Source: WRCA01 sp050943575 (GTDB lineage Bacteria; Pseudomonadota; Alphaproteobacteria; Rs-D84). Taken from it: 64,000 nt of DNA. Location of the stretch: the NCBI GenBank assembly GCA_050943575.1, contig JBMNPL010000001.1:1-64000 (forward strand). The letters are read 5' to 3'. The position numbers and the translations under genes were made by a program. This document shows, piece by piece, positions 1 through 9,247 of the stretch (the stretch's first letter is position 1; every line of letters begins with the position of its first letter). The notes under the pieces are model-generated. The model ran no database searches. It was not told the DNA's origin and saw only the letters and a program-made list of their open reading frames with translations.

Positions 1-129
1 TCTTTTAAAACCTTGTTTAGCTTTAAATTTTGGTTTATCAGGATCAATTAAAATAATTTGTTTACCGCGACGAATTTGTTTAATATTGCCACGTTTTTTC
101 CATCCTTTAAGAGAACTTAAAAATTTCAT
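1..129 (-). CDS. rpmJ: 50S ribosomal protein bL36 (partial, runs off the window start)
   Basis: Read on the minus strand from ATG at 129, 43 codons stay open to base 1, so the 3' end lies outside the window. The protein begins MKFLSSLKGWKKRG and continues through a basic stretch to KPKFKAKQGFKR, matching the proteobacterial bL36 pattern (MK..SSLK..KKR ... RRG...I ... FKAKQG). The zinc-binding cysteines of the classic short bL36 are absent, as in cysteine-free bL36 variants. A Shine-Dalgarno-like AAAGGTTAGA lies about 8 bases before the ATG. It is a small basic protein of the large ribosomal subunit. The partial length is the only uncertainty. Confidence 0.85.
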   Translation of the reverse strand, partial: MKFLSSLKGWKKRGNIKQIRRGKQIILIDPDKPKFKAKQGFKR

Positions 130-167
130 AATATCTAACCTTTTAATTTTTACAAATTAATTATAAA

Positions 168-872
168 TTAAAAAATATCGTTTGTAAAGGCTTCCTCTAA
201 AACTTTTTTAATTTCTGATAAAGATAAACCTGTTGAGCTTAAATATTGAATAACAGGTTGTTTTGCTTGCCAAAGAAAGGCAGAATGACCAGCAAATTCA
301 GGTATAGAAGAAATTTGTTGATTAGGTGAAAAAAGTATTTCTGCATCTGGTGCGGCCAAAACAGCAAAATTTATATCAGAACTACAAATATCACATCCAA
401 GTTCTATTTTTGAAATTCCATATAATTTAGTTTTTGTTCCTGAATGCCCAATAATTTTATTATTTAAAAAAATCCCTGTATTTTTAGAAAAATGTTGCGC
501 AATTTGTTTTAATGAAAAAGAACAATAATTTTGAATTAAAAAATTACCATTAAAATTAGAATTTTTACCAGTATTTTTAATAAAAATATTTAAAAAAGCC
601 GGATTTTTATTTTTTATTTTTGTAGTAAAAACAACTTTTTGATTTGGAATTTTAATTTCAAAATTTAAATCTATATCACCACTAATTTCACCAACATAAA
701 TAATATGAATTGGTAAAGATGAAAATGAGTTAATAATAATTTTTGTTTTGTTATCAGTAAAAATAATTTCTTGTTTAGAATCGGAAAGATTTTTAATAAA
801 TATACCGTTATGGAAAACAATTGTTTCCGATGGAAAGGTTTTTATGTTGAATTCTTCCTTTAAGTAGTTCAT
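168..872 (-). CDS. SufB/SufD-family-like protein (divergent, short)
   Basis: The 234-residue protein has no signal peptide. Its C-terminal half resembles the SufBD beta-helix and tail of the Fe-S cluster assembly scaffold: a 'PDAEILFSP' stretch (about 174-182), then HSA and 'YLSSTGLSLSEIKKVLEEAF' close to the family's 'YL.SRGI...EA...L..GF' ending. It is about half the usual SufD length (around 430), so it is probably a degenerate or minimal SufD partner; no other suf gene is visible here. Catalytic or scaffold cysteines and the SufD histidine cannot be assigned. It is transcribed divergently from ychF, and a promoter ends 9 bases before its ATG with no Shine-Dalgarno. The family call is by motif only and could be wrong. 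Confidence 0.5.
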   Translation of the reverse strand: MNYLKEEFNIKTFPSETIVFHNGIFIKNLSDSKQEIIFTDNKTKIIINSFSSLPIHIIYVGEISGDIDLNFEIKIPNQKVVFTTKIKNKNPAFLNIFIKNTGKNSNFNGNFLIQNYCSFSLKQIAQHFSKNTGIFLNNKIIGHSGTKTKLYGISKIELGCDICSSDINFAVLAAPDAEILFSPNQQISSIPEFAGHSAFLWQAKQPVIQYLSSTGLSLSEIKKVLEEAFTNDIF

Positions 873-881
873 ATTAATTGA

Positions 882-910
882 ATTATAAAGGAATTTAAAA
901 TGGGTTTCAA
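882..910 (-). promoter_or_regulatory. Sigma-70-type promoter for the SufD-like gene
   Basis: On the minus strand TTGAAA (905-910), 17-base spacer, TATAAT (882-887). The -10 ends 9 bases before the ATG at 872 and no Shine-Dalgarno lies between, so the mRNA would have a leader of only about 1-3 bases. The -35 lies in the first codons of ychF. Confidence 0.6.
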
Positions 911-1979
911 TTGTGGAATTGTTGGATTACCAAATGTAGGAAAGTCTACACTTTTTAATGCATTAACCGCAACTCAAGCGGCTGCTGCGCAAAATTATCC
1001 TTTTTGTACTATAGAACCAAATACAGGTAAGGTTATAGTTCCTGATGATATTTTAGAAAAATTAGCAATTTCTACAGGGTCTCAAAAAATAATACCTGCA
1101 CAATTAGAAATAGTAGACATAGCCGGTTTAGTTAAAGGTGCTAGTGCTGGAGAAGGATTAGGAAATAAATTTTTAGGTCATATTCGTGCAGTTGATGCAA
1201 TAATACATGTTGTTCGTTGTTTTGAAAACAACGATATTGTTCATGTAAATGGAAAAATAAACCCAATAGAGGATATCGCAATAATAGAAACAGAATTAAT
1301 GTTGGCAGATTTAGAAAGTTTGGAAAAACAAATCGCAAATTTAACAAAAAAAGCACGTGGTCAGGATAAAGAAGCGATTAAACAATTAGAGTTGGCGGAA
1401 AAAATTAAAGCAGATTTAGAAATTGGAATACCGGCACGTAAATCTGATATAAATACTTCAGATTTTCAATTATTAACATCAAAACCAGTAATTTATGTAT
1501 GTAATGTTGAAGAAGCATCAGCAGTAAACGGAAATAAGTTTTCAAAAGAAGTTATTGATAAAATAAATAATGAATCGCCAGTTTTAATAATTTCATCAAA
1601 AATAGAAATGGAAATCGCACAAATATCTGATTTATCAGAAAGACAAATGTTTTTAACCGAGTTAGGATTAACAGAATCTGGATTAGATAAAATTATAAAA
1701 ACTGGATATCAAACTTTAGGATTACAAACTTTTTATACACTTGGACCAAAAGAAGCACATGCTTGGACAATAACCGCTGGTATGACTGCACCACAGGCAG
1801 CTGGAAAAATTCATACCGATTTTGAAAAAGGTTTTATTCGTGCAGAAATAATAAAACCAGATGATTGGTTAGAACTTGGTGGTGAAGTTGCCGCAAAAGA
1901 GGCTGGAAAAATGAGACTGGTCGGGCGTGATTATATTATGCAACCTGGTGATATTTGTCATTTTTTGTTTAATAATTAA
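900..1979 (+). CDS. ychF: Redox-regulated ATPase YchF (Obg-like)
   Basis: At 359 residues this is the usual YchF length (about 363). It has the P-loop GLPNVGKS at 9-16, the DIAGLVKGAS switch around 73-82, a coiled-coil insertion (about 130-170) and a C-terminal TGS domain (about 275-359, containing FYTLGPKEAHAWTI). YchF is a universally conserved P-loop protein that prefers ATP to GTP and binds the ribosome. The start is ATG at 900 with AAAGGAA upstream. Its stop directly abuts the convergent dnaG stop with no room for a terminator. A firm family assignment. Confidence 0.96.
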   Translation: MGFNCGIVGLPNVGKSTLFNALTATQAAAAQNYPFCTIEPNTGKVIVPDDILEKLAISTGSQKIIPAQLEIVDIAGLVKGASAGEGLGNKFLGHIRAVDAIIHVVRCFENNDIVHVNGKINPIEDIAIIETELMLADLESLEKQIANLTKKARGQDKEAIKQLELAEKIKADLEIGIPARKSDINTSDFQLLTSKPVIYVCNVEEASAVNGNKFSKEVIDKINNESPVLIISSKIEMEIAQISDLSERQMFLTELGLTESGLDKIIKTGYQTLGLQTFYTLGPKEAHAWTITAGMTAPQAAGKIHTDFEKGFIRAEIIKPDDWLELGGEVAAKEAGKMRLVGRDYIMQPGDICHFLFNN

Positions 1980-3599
1980 TTATTCGGTTAATTTATTTAA
2001 TTTTTCTGTTGCTGATATTATTTCAACATCAATCGCTTTAACACGTTTTATTGATTCTGAAGTCATTTCTTTTAGTGCGATATTACGATCATTTTGTAAA
2101 TTTGTTATATAATTTTTTAATTTTATTGATACAATAAATTTTTCCGCATCTTGTTTATTTAATGCACATACATTGTTTTTTAAATTATCAAATTTTATAC
2201 CGATTTTTAATAAAAACTCAGAATGTTTTTCAATTAAATCCGGATATTTTGTAGCAATTCCGTATAAAGTATTTTTTGTTAAATTATTAACTTTAGGTAA
2301 TTTATCTATATTTTGTTTTTGAGTTATGGTCTTTTTTTTCCATTTATGCCATTGATTAAATTTTCTTTGATTATATTCTTTATCAAATTCTGCACGTAAA
2401 ATCGGATCTGTAATTTTTTTAATTTCTGTGGTTAAAAATTTTTCTGCACGTGTACGACCACCTGGAGTAGTGATTAAAAAATTTTTATTTGCCAAATTCC
2501 ATAAAAAATCAACCAACGGTTGAGCTGAATCAATAATTTTTTTCATCTTTTCACGACCATTTGTTTCTTTTAATATATCATCTGGATCTTTACCACCGGT
2601 AATAAATACAAAACGAACATCAGAATTATCACGTAAAAAAGGCATGATTAAACTAGCAGCTCGCGCAGCAGCCTTTTGCCCCGCCTTATCTCCATCAAAA
2701 CAAAAAGTTATATTTCGATTATGTTTACATAAAATTTGTAAATGATTTTCAGTTAACGCTGTACCCAGTGGAGCGACAGTTTCAGAAAAACCATTTGTTT
2801 GCATTTTTATCGCATCTATGGCACCCTCGACCACTATGCTACGATTAGCTTTATAAATCGCATCACGTGCAAAATTTAATCCAAATATAGTTTTGTTTTT
2901 ATGAAAAAATTCAGTATCAGGTGAGTTAATGTATTTAGGTTCAGTTCCATCCATAGAGCGTCCACTAAATGCTATAATTTGACCACGAATATTAAAAATT
3001 GGAAACATTAATCTGTCACGGAAAAAATCATACAATCCATAGTTACCTCGACGCACAAGCCCTGTTGATATTACAATTTCTTCTTTCTGATTGCTAAATT
3101 TCGCAGACAATAAATTGTTTTTTGTTGCATATCCAATTCTATATTTTTTTATGATTTCATCTGTAAATCCACGTCTATAAACATATTCAAGTGCGGCACT
3201 TCCAGATTTATCATATAATTTGTCTGAAAAGGTTTTTGTAGCAGATTCCATTATTTCAAAGTATGAATTTTCACGTGCTTGTTGTTCAGGAGTTTTGGGT
3301 TTGTAATCCGGTAATTGTAATCCAGCCTGACTTGCTAATTCTTTAATAGCATCAATATATCCCATATTTTTAGATTTCATTACAAACGAAATTATATCGC
3401 CATGTTCACCACATCCAAAACAATGATAAAACCCTTTTTGTTCATTTACCGAAAAAGATGGGGTTTTTTCATTATGAAATGGGCAACATGCCCAATAATT
3501 TTGACCTTTTTTAACTAATGGAACACTCTTGCCAACAACATCAACAATAGATAGCCGTTGTCGTAATTCATCGTTAAAATTATTATCATATTTGGCCAA
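1980..3599 (-). CDS. dnaG: DNA primase
   Basis: The 539-residue DnaG synthesises RNA primers at the replication fork. It has the N-terminal CHC2 zinc finger (C39, H42, C60, C63), the RNA polymerase-like core, and the TOPRIM fold with the catalytic glutamate in VVEGAID (256-262) and the FDGDKAG motif (301-307). The C-terminal helicase-binding region (after about 430) is shorter and less recognisable than in larger DnaG proteins. It is the last gene of the mreC-mreD-mrdA-rodA-topA-dnaG run; its ATG follows the topA stop immediately, so translational coupling is likely. In many bacteria dnaG sits with rpsU and rpoD; here it is with cell-shape genes. Confidence 0.96.
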   Translation of the reverse strand: MAKYDNNFNDELRQRLSIVDVVGKSVPLVKKGQNYWACCPFHNEKTPSFSVNEQKGFYHCFGCGEHGDIISFVMKSKNMGYIDAIKELASQAGLQLPDYKPKTPEQQARENSYFEIMESATKTFSDKLYDKSGSAALEYVYRRGFTDEIIKKYRIGYATKNNLLSAKFSNQKEEIVISTGLVRRGNYGLYDFFRDRLMFPIFNIRGQIIAFSGRSMDGTEPKYINSPDTEFFHKNKTIFGLNFARDAIYKANRSIVVEGAIDAIKMQTNGFSETVAPLGTALTENHLQILCKHNRNITFCFDGDKAGQKAAARAASLIMPFLRDNSDVRFVFITGGKDPDDILKETNGREKMKKIIDSAQPLVDFLWNLANKNFLITTPGGRTRAEKFLTTEIKKITDPILRAEFDKEYNQRKFNQWHKWKKKTITQKQNIDKLPKVNNLTKNTLYGIATKYPDLIEKHSEFLLKIGIKFDNLKNNVCALNKQDAEKFIVSIKLKNYITNLQNDRNIALKEMTSESIKRVKAIDVEIISATEKLNKLTE

Positions 3600-5840
3600 T
3601 TATTTTTTCCGCTTCGTATTTTTTCTATATGGTTTTTTATTATTTATTAACTCAATTGCGGTTTCTAAATCAGGTTCTTCTTTAACGCTGACATTAACTT
3701 TATTACTGGAAATATATGGACCATATTTACCAGATGCAAAATATAAAATCGGTTTACCGGTTGCTGAATTTATTCCGATATCTTTACCTTGGGCCTTTTG
3801 CCCTGCTTCGCTTAATAATTCTGTAGCAATTTCTAAAGTTATAGTATCAGAATTATATTTTTTTGCAGATACATTTTTTTTACCATCAGAAACATATGCG
3901 CCAAATTTCCCGACACGAAAAGTTATACCATTTCCAAGTTCAATAGGATCATTATTTTCACCATCAATACTCATTTCTTTAGATAAATTACGAGTATATT
4001 TACATTTAGGATAGTTGTTGCATGCCAAAAAAGCACCATATTTAGAGACTTTTAATAAAAGTTCACCATTTTTACATTCTGGGCATTTTTTATTTCCGTC
4101 AGGAAACAAGTGATCATTCAAAGCATTATTAATAGCTATCATAACATCCGGATTAGAAACATTAACTGCAGTTTTAACGAGTGGTGCAAAAGCTTTCCAA
4201 AAATTATTTAATGCTTGATCACGCGCCAACTTTCCATTTGACACATCATCCAAAGAATCTTCTGTTTTCGCGGTAAAGTTTACATCAATAATATCTGTAA
4301 AGTATTTGGTTAAAAATGCTGTCAATATCCAGCCAGCAGGTGTTGGAAAAAATCGGTGTTTTTCGTTTTTTACATATTCACGATCAACAATTGTGCTTAA
4401 AATACTAGAATAAGTTGATGGGCGTCCTATACCAAGTTCTTCTAATTTTTTTATCAAGGATGCTTCAGAGTATCTAGCCGGTGGTTGTGTAAAATGTTGT
4501 TCTGGTAATAATTTTACAATTTTAATCTTATCACCAATAGATAATAATGGTAATTTAATCTCATCGTCGTTTTCATCAGAATCATCTTTACCCTCAACAT
4601 AAACTTTTAAAAATCCGTCAAAAACTCTAGTTGTGCCGACAGCATGAAAGATGGCAATTTTATTATCGGTTTGAATATCAACAACAACAGAATCAAATTC
4701 GGCATTGGTCATTTGGCACGCTATTGTACGTTTCCAAATTAAATCATATAATTTATCTTCATCGGCCCCAATGTTAACACTGGTGCAATCAATAACCGTT
4801 GGTCGAATAGCTTCGTGAGCTTCTTGAGCATTTTTCGCTTTTGTTATATAAATATTTGGTAATTTTGGTAAAAATTTATCCCCATATTCTGTATGAATAT
4901 ATTCACGAATATTGTTAACTGCATCAGAAGATAAATTAGTTGAATCTGTACGAATATATGTGATAAAGCCGGCTTCATATAATTTTTGTGCAGCACTACT
5001 AGTTCGTTTCGCAGAAAAATATAATTTACGTGCAGCTTCTTGTTGTAATGTACTGGTCGTAAATGGTGCTGCTGGTTTACGATTAGTTTTCTTTTTTTCA
5101 ACCTCTAATATAGTTCCAGAAATTATTGGAGAACCGATTTTTGATAAAATCTTGCCCATCGAATTTTTATCTTCAATAGACATTTTATCTATTTTTTTAT
5201 CATTAAATTTTGTAAGAGTAGAAACAAAACTATTTTTATCTTTATTACACTCCGCTTTTAATGACCAATATTCAACTGGTTTAAATGCCTCTATTTCGCG
5301 TTCGCGGTCCACAACTAATGCGACAGCTACAGATTGAACACGTCCTGCGCTACGCCCCATATTTTTTCGCCATAAAACAGGTGATAATTTAAACCCTATT
5401 AAAAAATCTAAAGCGCGACGAACCAAATAAGCGTCCACCAAATTTTGATCAATTTCGCGCGAATTTTCGATAGCTTCCAAAATAGATTTTTTTGTAATTT
5501 CATTAAATGCCACACGTTGAATAGGTTTATTTTTTAATACTCCACGAGAATTTAAAATATCTAAAAGATGCCATGAAATAGCCTCACCTTCGCGATCAGG
5601 GTCAGTGGCTAAATAAATAGAATCTGCTTTTTTTACTTCGTCCAAAATTAATTTAATTTGTTTCTCTTTACCCGGCATAATTTGCCACTTCATAGCAAAG
5701 TTATTGTCAGTATCAACTGACCCATCTTCTGGTACCAAATCACGTACATGTCCGACAGACGCAATAACATGCCAGTCAGATCCCAGATATTTTTTTATAG
5801 TTTTTGCTTTTGCCGGAGATTCAACAATTAATAATTTCAT
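3600..5840 (-). CDS. topA: DNA topoisomerase I
   Basis: This type IA topoisomerase (746 residues from ATG 5840) relaxes negative supercoils. It starts MKLLIVESPAKAKTI, has the TOPRIM acidic motif TDPDREGEA (about 79-87), the active-site tyrosine in FITYIRTDST (Tyr 295) and a C4 zinc-ribbon beginning CPECKNGELL near 590, followed by a short basic tail ending KNTKRKK. It is shorter at the C-terminus than many alphaproteobacterial TopA proteins. An in-frame TTG at 5846 would overlap the rodA stop, but the ATG 2 bases after that stop begins at the canonical family N-terminus, so I chose it. It is co-directional with rodA and dnaG. Confidence 0.95.
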   Translation of the reverse strand: MKLLIVESPAKAKTIKKYLGSDWHVIASVGHVRDLVPEDGSVDTDNNFAMKWQIMPGKEKQIKLILDEVKKADSIYLATDPDREGEAISWHLLDILNSRGVLKNKPIQRVAFNEITKKSILEAIENSREIDQNLVDAYLVRRALDFLIGFKLSPVLWRKNMGRSAGRVQSVAVALVVDREREIEAFKPVEYWSLKAECNKDKNSFVSTLTKFNDKKIDKMSIEDKNSMGKILSKIGSPIISGTILEVEKKKTNRKPAAPFTTSTLQQEAARKLYFSAKRTSSAAQKLYEAGFITYIRTDSTNLSSDAVNNIREYIHTEYGDKFLPKLPNIYITKAKNAQEAHEAIRPTVIDCTSVNIGADEDKLYDLIWKRTIACQMTNAEFDSVVVDIQTDNKIAIFHAVGTTRVFDGFLKVYVEGKDDSDENDDEIKLPLLSIGDKIKIVKLLPEQHFTQPPARYSEASLIKKLEELGIGRPSTYSSILSTIVDREYVKNEKHRFFPTPAGWILTAFLTKYFTDIIDVNFTAKTEDSLDDVSNGKLARDQALNNFWKAFAPLVKTAVNVSNPDVMIAINNALNDHLFPDGNKKCPECKNGELLLKVSKYGAFLACNNYPKCKYTRNLSKEMSIDGENNDPIELGNGITFRVGKFGAYVSDGKKNVSAKKYNSDTITLEIATELLSEAGQKAQGKDIGINSATGKPILYFASGKYGPYISSNKVNVSVKEEPDLETAIELINNKKPYRKNTKRKK

Positions 5841-5842
5841 TA

Positions 5843-7027
5843 TCAAAATCCTTTTGCAGATAATTGCAAGTCTTTATTTATATGTGCGTTTTGTACCAAA
5901 CCAAAACCAAACATTAGTGACAAAAGCGAGCTGCCACCAAAAGACATTAATGGTAGTGGTACCCCCACAGTTGGTATTAATCCCAAGACCATAGCGATAT
6001 TTATAAAATAATAAACAAAAAAGTTCAACATAAATCCAAAACAAAGCAGTTGTCCGAATCTATTTCTGGATGTTTTCGCAAACCAAAAAATCATCCCTAT
6101 AATTATTGAATAAATAAAAATTAATATAAAACTCCCAATAAATCCAAGCTCTTCTCCAAACATAGCAAAAATAAAATCGGTTTGTTTCTCGGGTAAAAAA
6201 GACAAGTGAGATTGTGTGCCTGCTAAATAGCCTTTACCAACAATTCCACCAGATCCAAATGCTATTTTTGATTGATTGATTTGGTAGCCTGAACCAGTCG
6301 GATCTTTATCTGGATTTATAAAAGCTATAATCCTCTCTCGTTGATAATCATGCATACCACCAAACCAAATTACAGGCGCTGCTAAAACAGCAAGTATAGC
6401 AGTAATAACAAACCATTTTTTTGGTGCGCCGACAATCCAGAAAAACCCAATAGTAATAAGTCCTAATGATACAGCTGTACCTAAGTCTGGTTGTGCAACA
6501 ATTAATCCAAGTGGTAAAATAAGCATTAAAATAGGAATTAAATAGTTTTTAAATTTGGATAAATCTGTAGAATTTTGCCACGCAAAATATCTTGCTAATG
6601 CCATAACTAATGCGATTTTGATAAACTCAGAAGGTTGAATATGAAAAAAACCTAAATTTAACCAACGTTGCGCCCCCATACCAGTATGTCCGATAAAAGT
6701 AACAAGAATAACAAGTAATAAAGCAATTAAATAAATTAGATAAGAATTTTTCAACCATGTTTTTATATTTACAAATGCAGCAATAAAAAACAAGATAAAC
6801 CCACATCCGATTTTTATTAACTGAGATAAAGCATAAGGATGCCAACCGCCAAATCTATCACAAGATGTAGAATCAGGATCGCATATTGGTGTCCCCGCAG
6901 AATAAAGAGAAATTATAGATAAAACTAAGACTAAACACATTAAGGCAAATAAAGGCCAATTAAAACGACTTAATTTTTCTTTAAGATTCATGTTTTCTGC
7001 ACGTGAAACGCGAGTTGCTTTAATCAT
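5843..7027 (-). CDS. rodA: Rod-shape SEDS peptidoglycan polymerase RodA
   Basis: The 394-residue polytopic membrane protein of the SEDS family (RodA/FtsW) polymerises glycan strands for cell elongation together with PBP2. About ten hydrophobic segments are visible, with family motifs GAQRWL (in TGMGAQRWLNLG), QPDLGTA, 'GSGGIVGKGYLAGTQSHL', LPEKQTDFIFA and the C-terminal VGVPLPLMSFGGSS. The association with mrdA immediately upstream separates it from FtsW. ATG at 7027 overlaps the mrdA stop by 8 bases; an internal ATG (MNLKEKL) 12 codons in is a possible alternative. Confidence 0.95.
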   Translation of the reverse strand: MIKATRVSRAENMNLKEKLSRFNWPLFALMCLVLVLSIISLYSAGTPICDPDSTSCDRFGGWHPYALSQLIKIGCGFILFFIAAFVNIKTWLKNSYLIYLIALLLVILVTFIGHTGMGAQRWLNLGFFHIQPSEFIKIALVMALARYFAWQNSTDLSKFKNYLIPILMLILPLGLIVAQPDLGTAVSLGLITIGFFWIVGAPKKWFVITAILAVLAAPVIWFGGMHDYQRERIIAFINPDKDPTGSGYQINQSKIAFGSGGIVGKGYLAGTQSHLSFLPEKQTDFIFAMFGEELGFIGSFILIFIYSIIIGMIFWFAKTSRNRFGQLLCFGFMLNFFVYYFINIAMVLGLIPTVGVPLPLMSFGGSSLLSLMFGFGLVQNAHINKDLQLSAKGF

Positions 7028-8801
7028 TTTTTAATGCCTCTTTCATTATTTCAGCAGCGACACGTGCAGCAGTACTGGAGTTGCCACTATGTTCAGTAAT
7101 AATCGCGACAGAATATTTTGGTTTTTTTATAGGTGCTAAACCAACAAAAAGCCCATGATTTCTTTGTTCCCAATTTAATTGTTCGTTTGTTTTAATACCA
7201 CTTTGTCGTTCTGCTAAAGTAATTCGGCGAACCTGAGAAGTTCCAGTTTTGCCCCCCATGTTTTTTATAATCCATCTGGTTTCTGATGCTGTTCCACCCT
7301 CTTGGGTAACTTTGGCAAGTCCATTCATTATGATTTTTATATTTTCAGGATTTATTCCTAGTTTTTTATATTCAATTTTGTTTTTATCCTCAATAATATA
7401 TGGAAAAATTTCACGATTTGTTGCCGTGCGTGCGTACATGACCGCCAATTGCAAACAATTTGTTAAAATATAACCTTGACCTATACCAGAAATAATAGTG
7501 TCGCCATGTAGCCAACTTTCGCGAATATTTTTTTGTTTCCATTCACGATCTGGGATAATACCAGCCATTTCAAGAGGGAGTAATTCTAAAAGTTTTTGCC
7601 CTAGTCCTAGTTTTTCAGCCATAGATTTAATCGGATTTATACCTATACGCAAAGCAATTTGATAAAAATAAATATCACAAGAATGTGCTAAAGCAGATTC
7701 TAAATTCATCCATCCGTGCCCTTTTCTTTCCCAACAATGATAAATATGTTTTCCGTATTCCCATTTACTATCACAATAAATTTTTTCTTCTTTTGTTGTT
7801 GCTCCAGATTCTAATGCTGCTAAAGCAACAACTATTTTAAAAGTTGATCCTGGTGGATACAATCCTTCAATTGCTTTATTCATAAAGGGTTTTAATTTGT
7901 TATTACGTAAATCTTCTATATATCCTGTTCCATCAATACTGCGAAATAAATTAGCATCAAATTTTGGTGCGGATGCCATCGCCAAAATTTTCCCAGTATC
8001 ACACTCCAGCATAACTCCACACCCAGATCCATATTCAGCTAGAGTTTTTTCCATTTTTTTCTGAATATTTTGACGCAACGTTGTCCGCAAATCTTTACCA
8101 GCAATTGCCATAATTTGATCCTCGGTTTCGCCTTCAATTATTCTCCCAATTGCATCAGTGTGAGTTATTTTTTGCCCAGGTGTTCCGGATAAACTATCAT
8201 CAAAAATTTTTTCTAAACCCGTCAAACCTGTCATTAAAAACGGGGATGTAGTAGCCATACGAGGATTTGTTCTTGACTCATCCAGCGTGCCGACATATCC
8301 AACAACGTGCGCAGCTAATCCGCCACCAGGGTATTTTCTACTGTATCCAGGTTCTAAGTGTAATCCAGATAAATTTAAAAGCTTAAGTTTTGCTAGTTGT
8401 GCCCATTTTATATTTTCTCGAACAATTACAGGTTTAAACTTTCTTTGCTTTTCTATTTTTTTAAGAATTTTTTCTATCTCTTTCGTACTTAATTTTAATT
8501 CTGTAGAAATAGTTTTTAATACCATTTCTATATCTTCGCATTCATCGGGAATTATAAAAGCACGATAAACAGCTTCGTCTTTAGCGAGAGCAACCCCGTC
8601 TGAACTTAAAATTTTACCACGCATTGAAGGTTCGATTATTATACGAGATGAATTATTTAAAGATAATTTTTTATATTTTTTATATTCAATTAGTTGTAGT
8701 TGTAACATACGTAAGATTAAAATACTGGTTAAAACAGCGCCGCCAGTTAAAAATAGTGCGCTGCGTCGATCAAAAGTATTTGCTATTTCTTTGTCCAGCA
8801 T
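7020..8801 (-). CDS. mrdA: Penicillin-binding protein 2 (transpeptidase)
   Basis: This 593-residue class B PBP cross-links peptidoglycan during elongation. One N-terminal transmembrane helix (about 14-34) anchors the enzyme; a PBP dimerisation domain follows (about 55-220), then the transpeptidase domain with the active-site motif STFK (Ser319-Lys322), a SCD motif (near 376) in the SxN position and KTGTS (near 525). A Shine-Dalgarno GAGGATAG precedes the ATG at 8801. It overlaps mreD by 19 bases and rodA by 8, so it is translated from one elongasome mRNA. The SxN motif reads S-C-D rather than S-x-N, a common PBP2 variant. Confidence 0.96.
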   Translation of the reverse strand: MLDKEIANTFDRRSALFLTGGAVLTSILILRMLQLQLIEYKKYKKLSLNNSSRIIIEPSMRGKILSSDGVALAKDEAVYRAFIIPDECEDIEMVLKTISTELKLSTKEIEKILKKIEKQRKFKPVIVRENIKWAQLAKLKLLNLSGLHLEPGYSRKYPGGGLAAHVVGYVGTLDESRTNPRMATTSPFLMTGLTGLEKIFDDSLSGTPGQKITHTDAIGRIIEGETEDQIMAIAGKDLRTTLRQNIQKKMEKTLAEYGSGCGVMLECDTGKILAMASAPKFDANLFRSIDGTGYIEDLRNNKLKPFMNKAIEGLYPPGSTFKIVVALAALESGATTKEEKIYCDSKWEYGKHIYHCWERKGHGWMNLESALAHSCDIYFYQIALRIGINPIKSMAEKLGLGQKLLELLPLEMAGIIPDREWKQKNIRESWLHGDTIISGIGQGYILTNCLQLAVMYARTATNREIFPYIIEDKNKIEYKKLGINPENIKIIMNGLAKVTQEGGTASETRWIIKNMGGKTGTSQVRRITLAERQSGIKTNEQLNWEQRNHGLFVGLAPIKKPKYSVAIITEHSGNSSTAARVAAEIMKEALKND

Positions 8802-9247
8802 TCTATCCTCTCAAAAATATATGTAGTTGGTGCATAAGCGACAGCAGAAATTATAAACATCCATATTGTTGTTAAAATTGGTATAAAAGATTTTGTTGAT
8901 ATAGCAGATGATATTCCCAAAATAATAACCCCTATACCAACAAATATTATAAACATATCCAAACTGCGAATATTTCTTTCAGATATATTTATGATATTTT
9001 GTAAACCTGCAATAGCATAAAAAATACAAAATAAAATGGTCCAAAAAAGCATAATATCAAAACTAGTATCTAATAAAAAACAGCCGATTAAAGCCATAGG
9101 GATAAAACCGCCCTGTTCTTTTACCATTGAATAATAAAAAATGGGGATAAGTGTCAAGATACCGTTCGGATTAATAAGATTAGAAGATAATCGCCACAAA
9201 AATAATGTGGCAAAAAAAGGTAATAAAATATTAATAGTTTTTTTCAT
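8783..9247 (-). CDS. mreD: Rod shape-determining protein MreD
   Basis: A small (154 residues), very hydrophobic protein with about five membrane helices. It has little primary motif content, but its size, topology and place between mreC and mrdA identify it as MreD, the inner-membrane part of the elongasome. Its ATG (9247) overlaps the mreC stop by 4 bases and its end overlaps mrdA by 19. Without the context, the sequence alone would not be diagnostic. Confidence 0.85.
   Translation of the reverse strand: MKKTINILLPFFATLFLWRLSSNLINPNGILTLIPIFYYSMVKEQGGFIPMALIGCFLLDTSFDIMLFWTILFCIFYAIAGLQNIINISERNIRSLDMFIIFVGIGVIILGISSAISTKSFIPILTTIWMFIISAVAYAPTTYIFERIECWTKK

Noticed and set aside
6996..7015. 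parS-like TGCACGTGAAACG near the rodA start, and similar CACGTG sites near 59490 and 63305
   Set aside because: Each matches only about 11-12 of 16 consensus positions and lies in coding sequence; TCACGTG is common here through Arg/Ala codon use.
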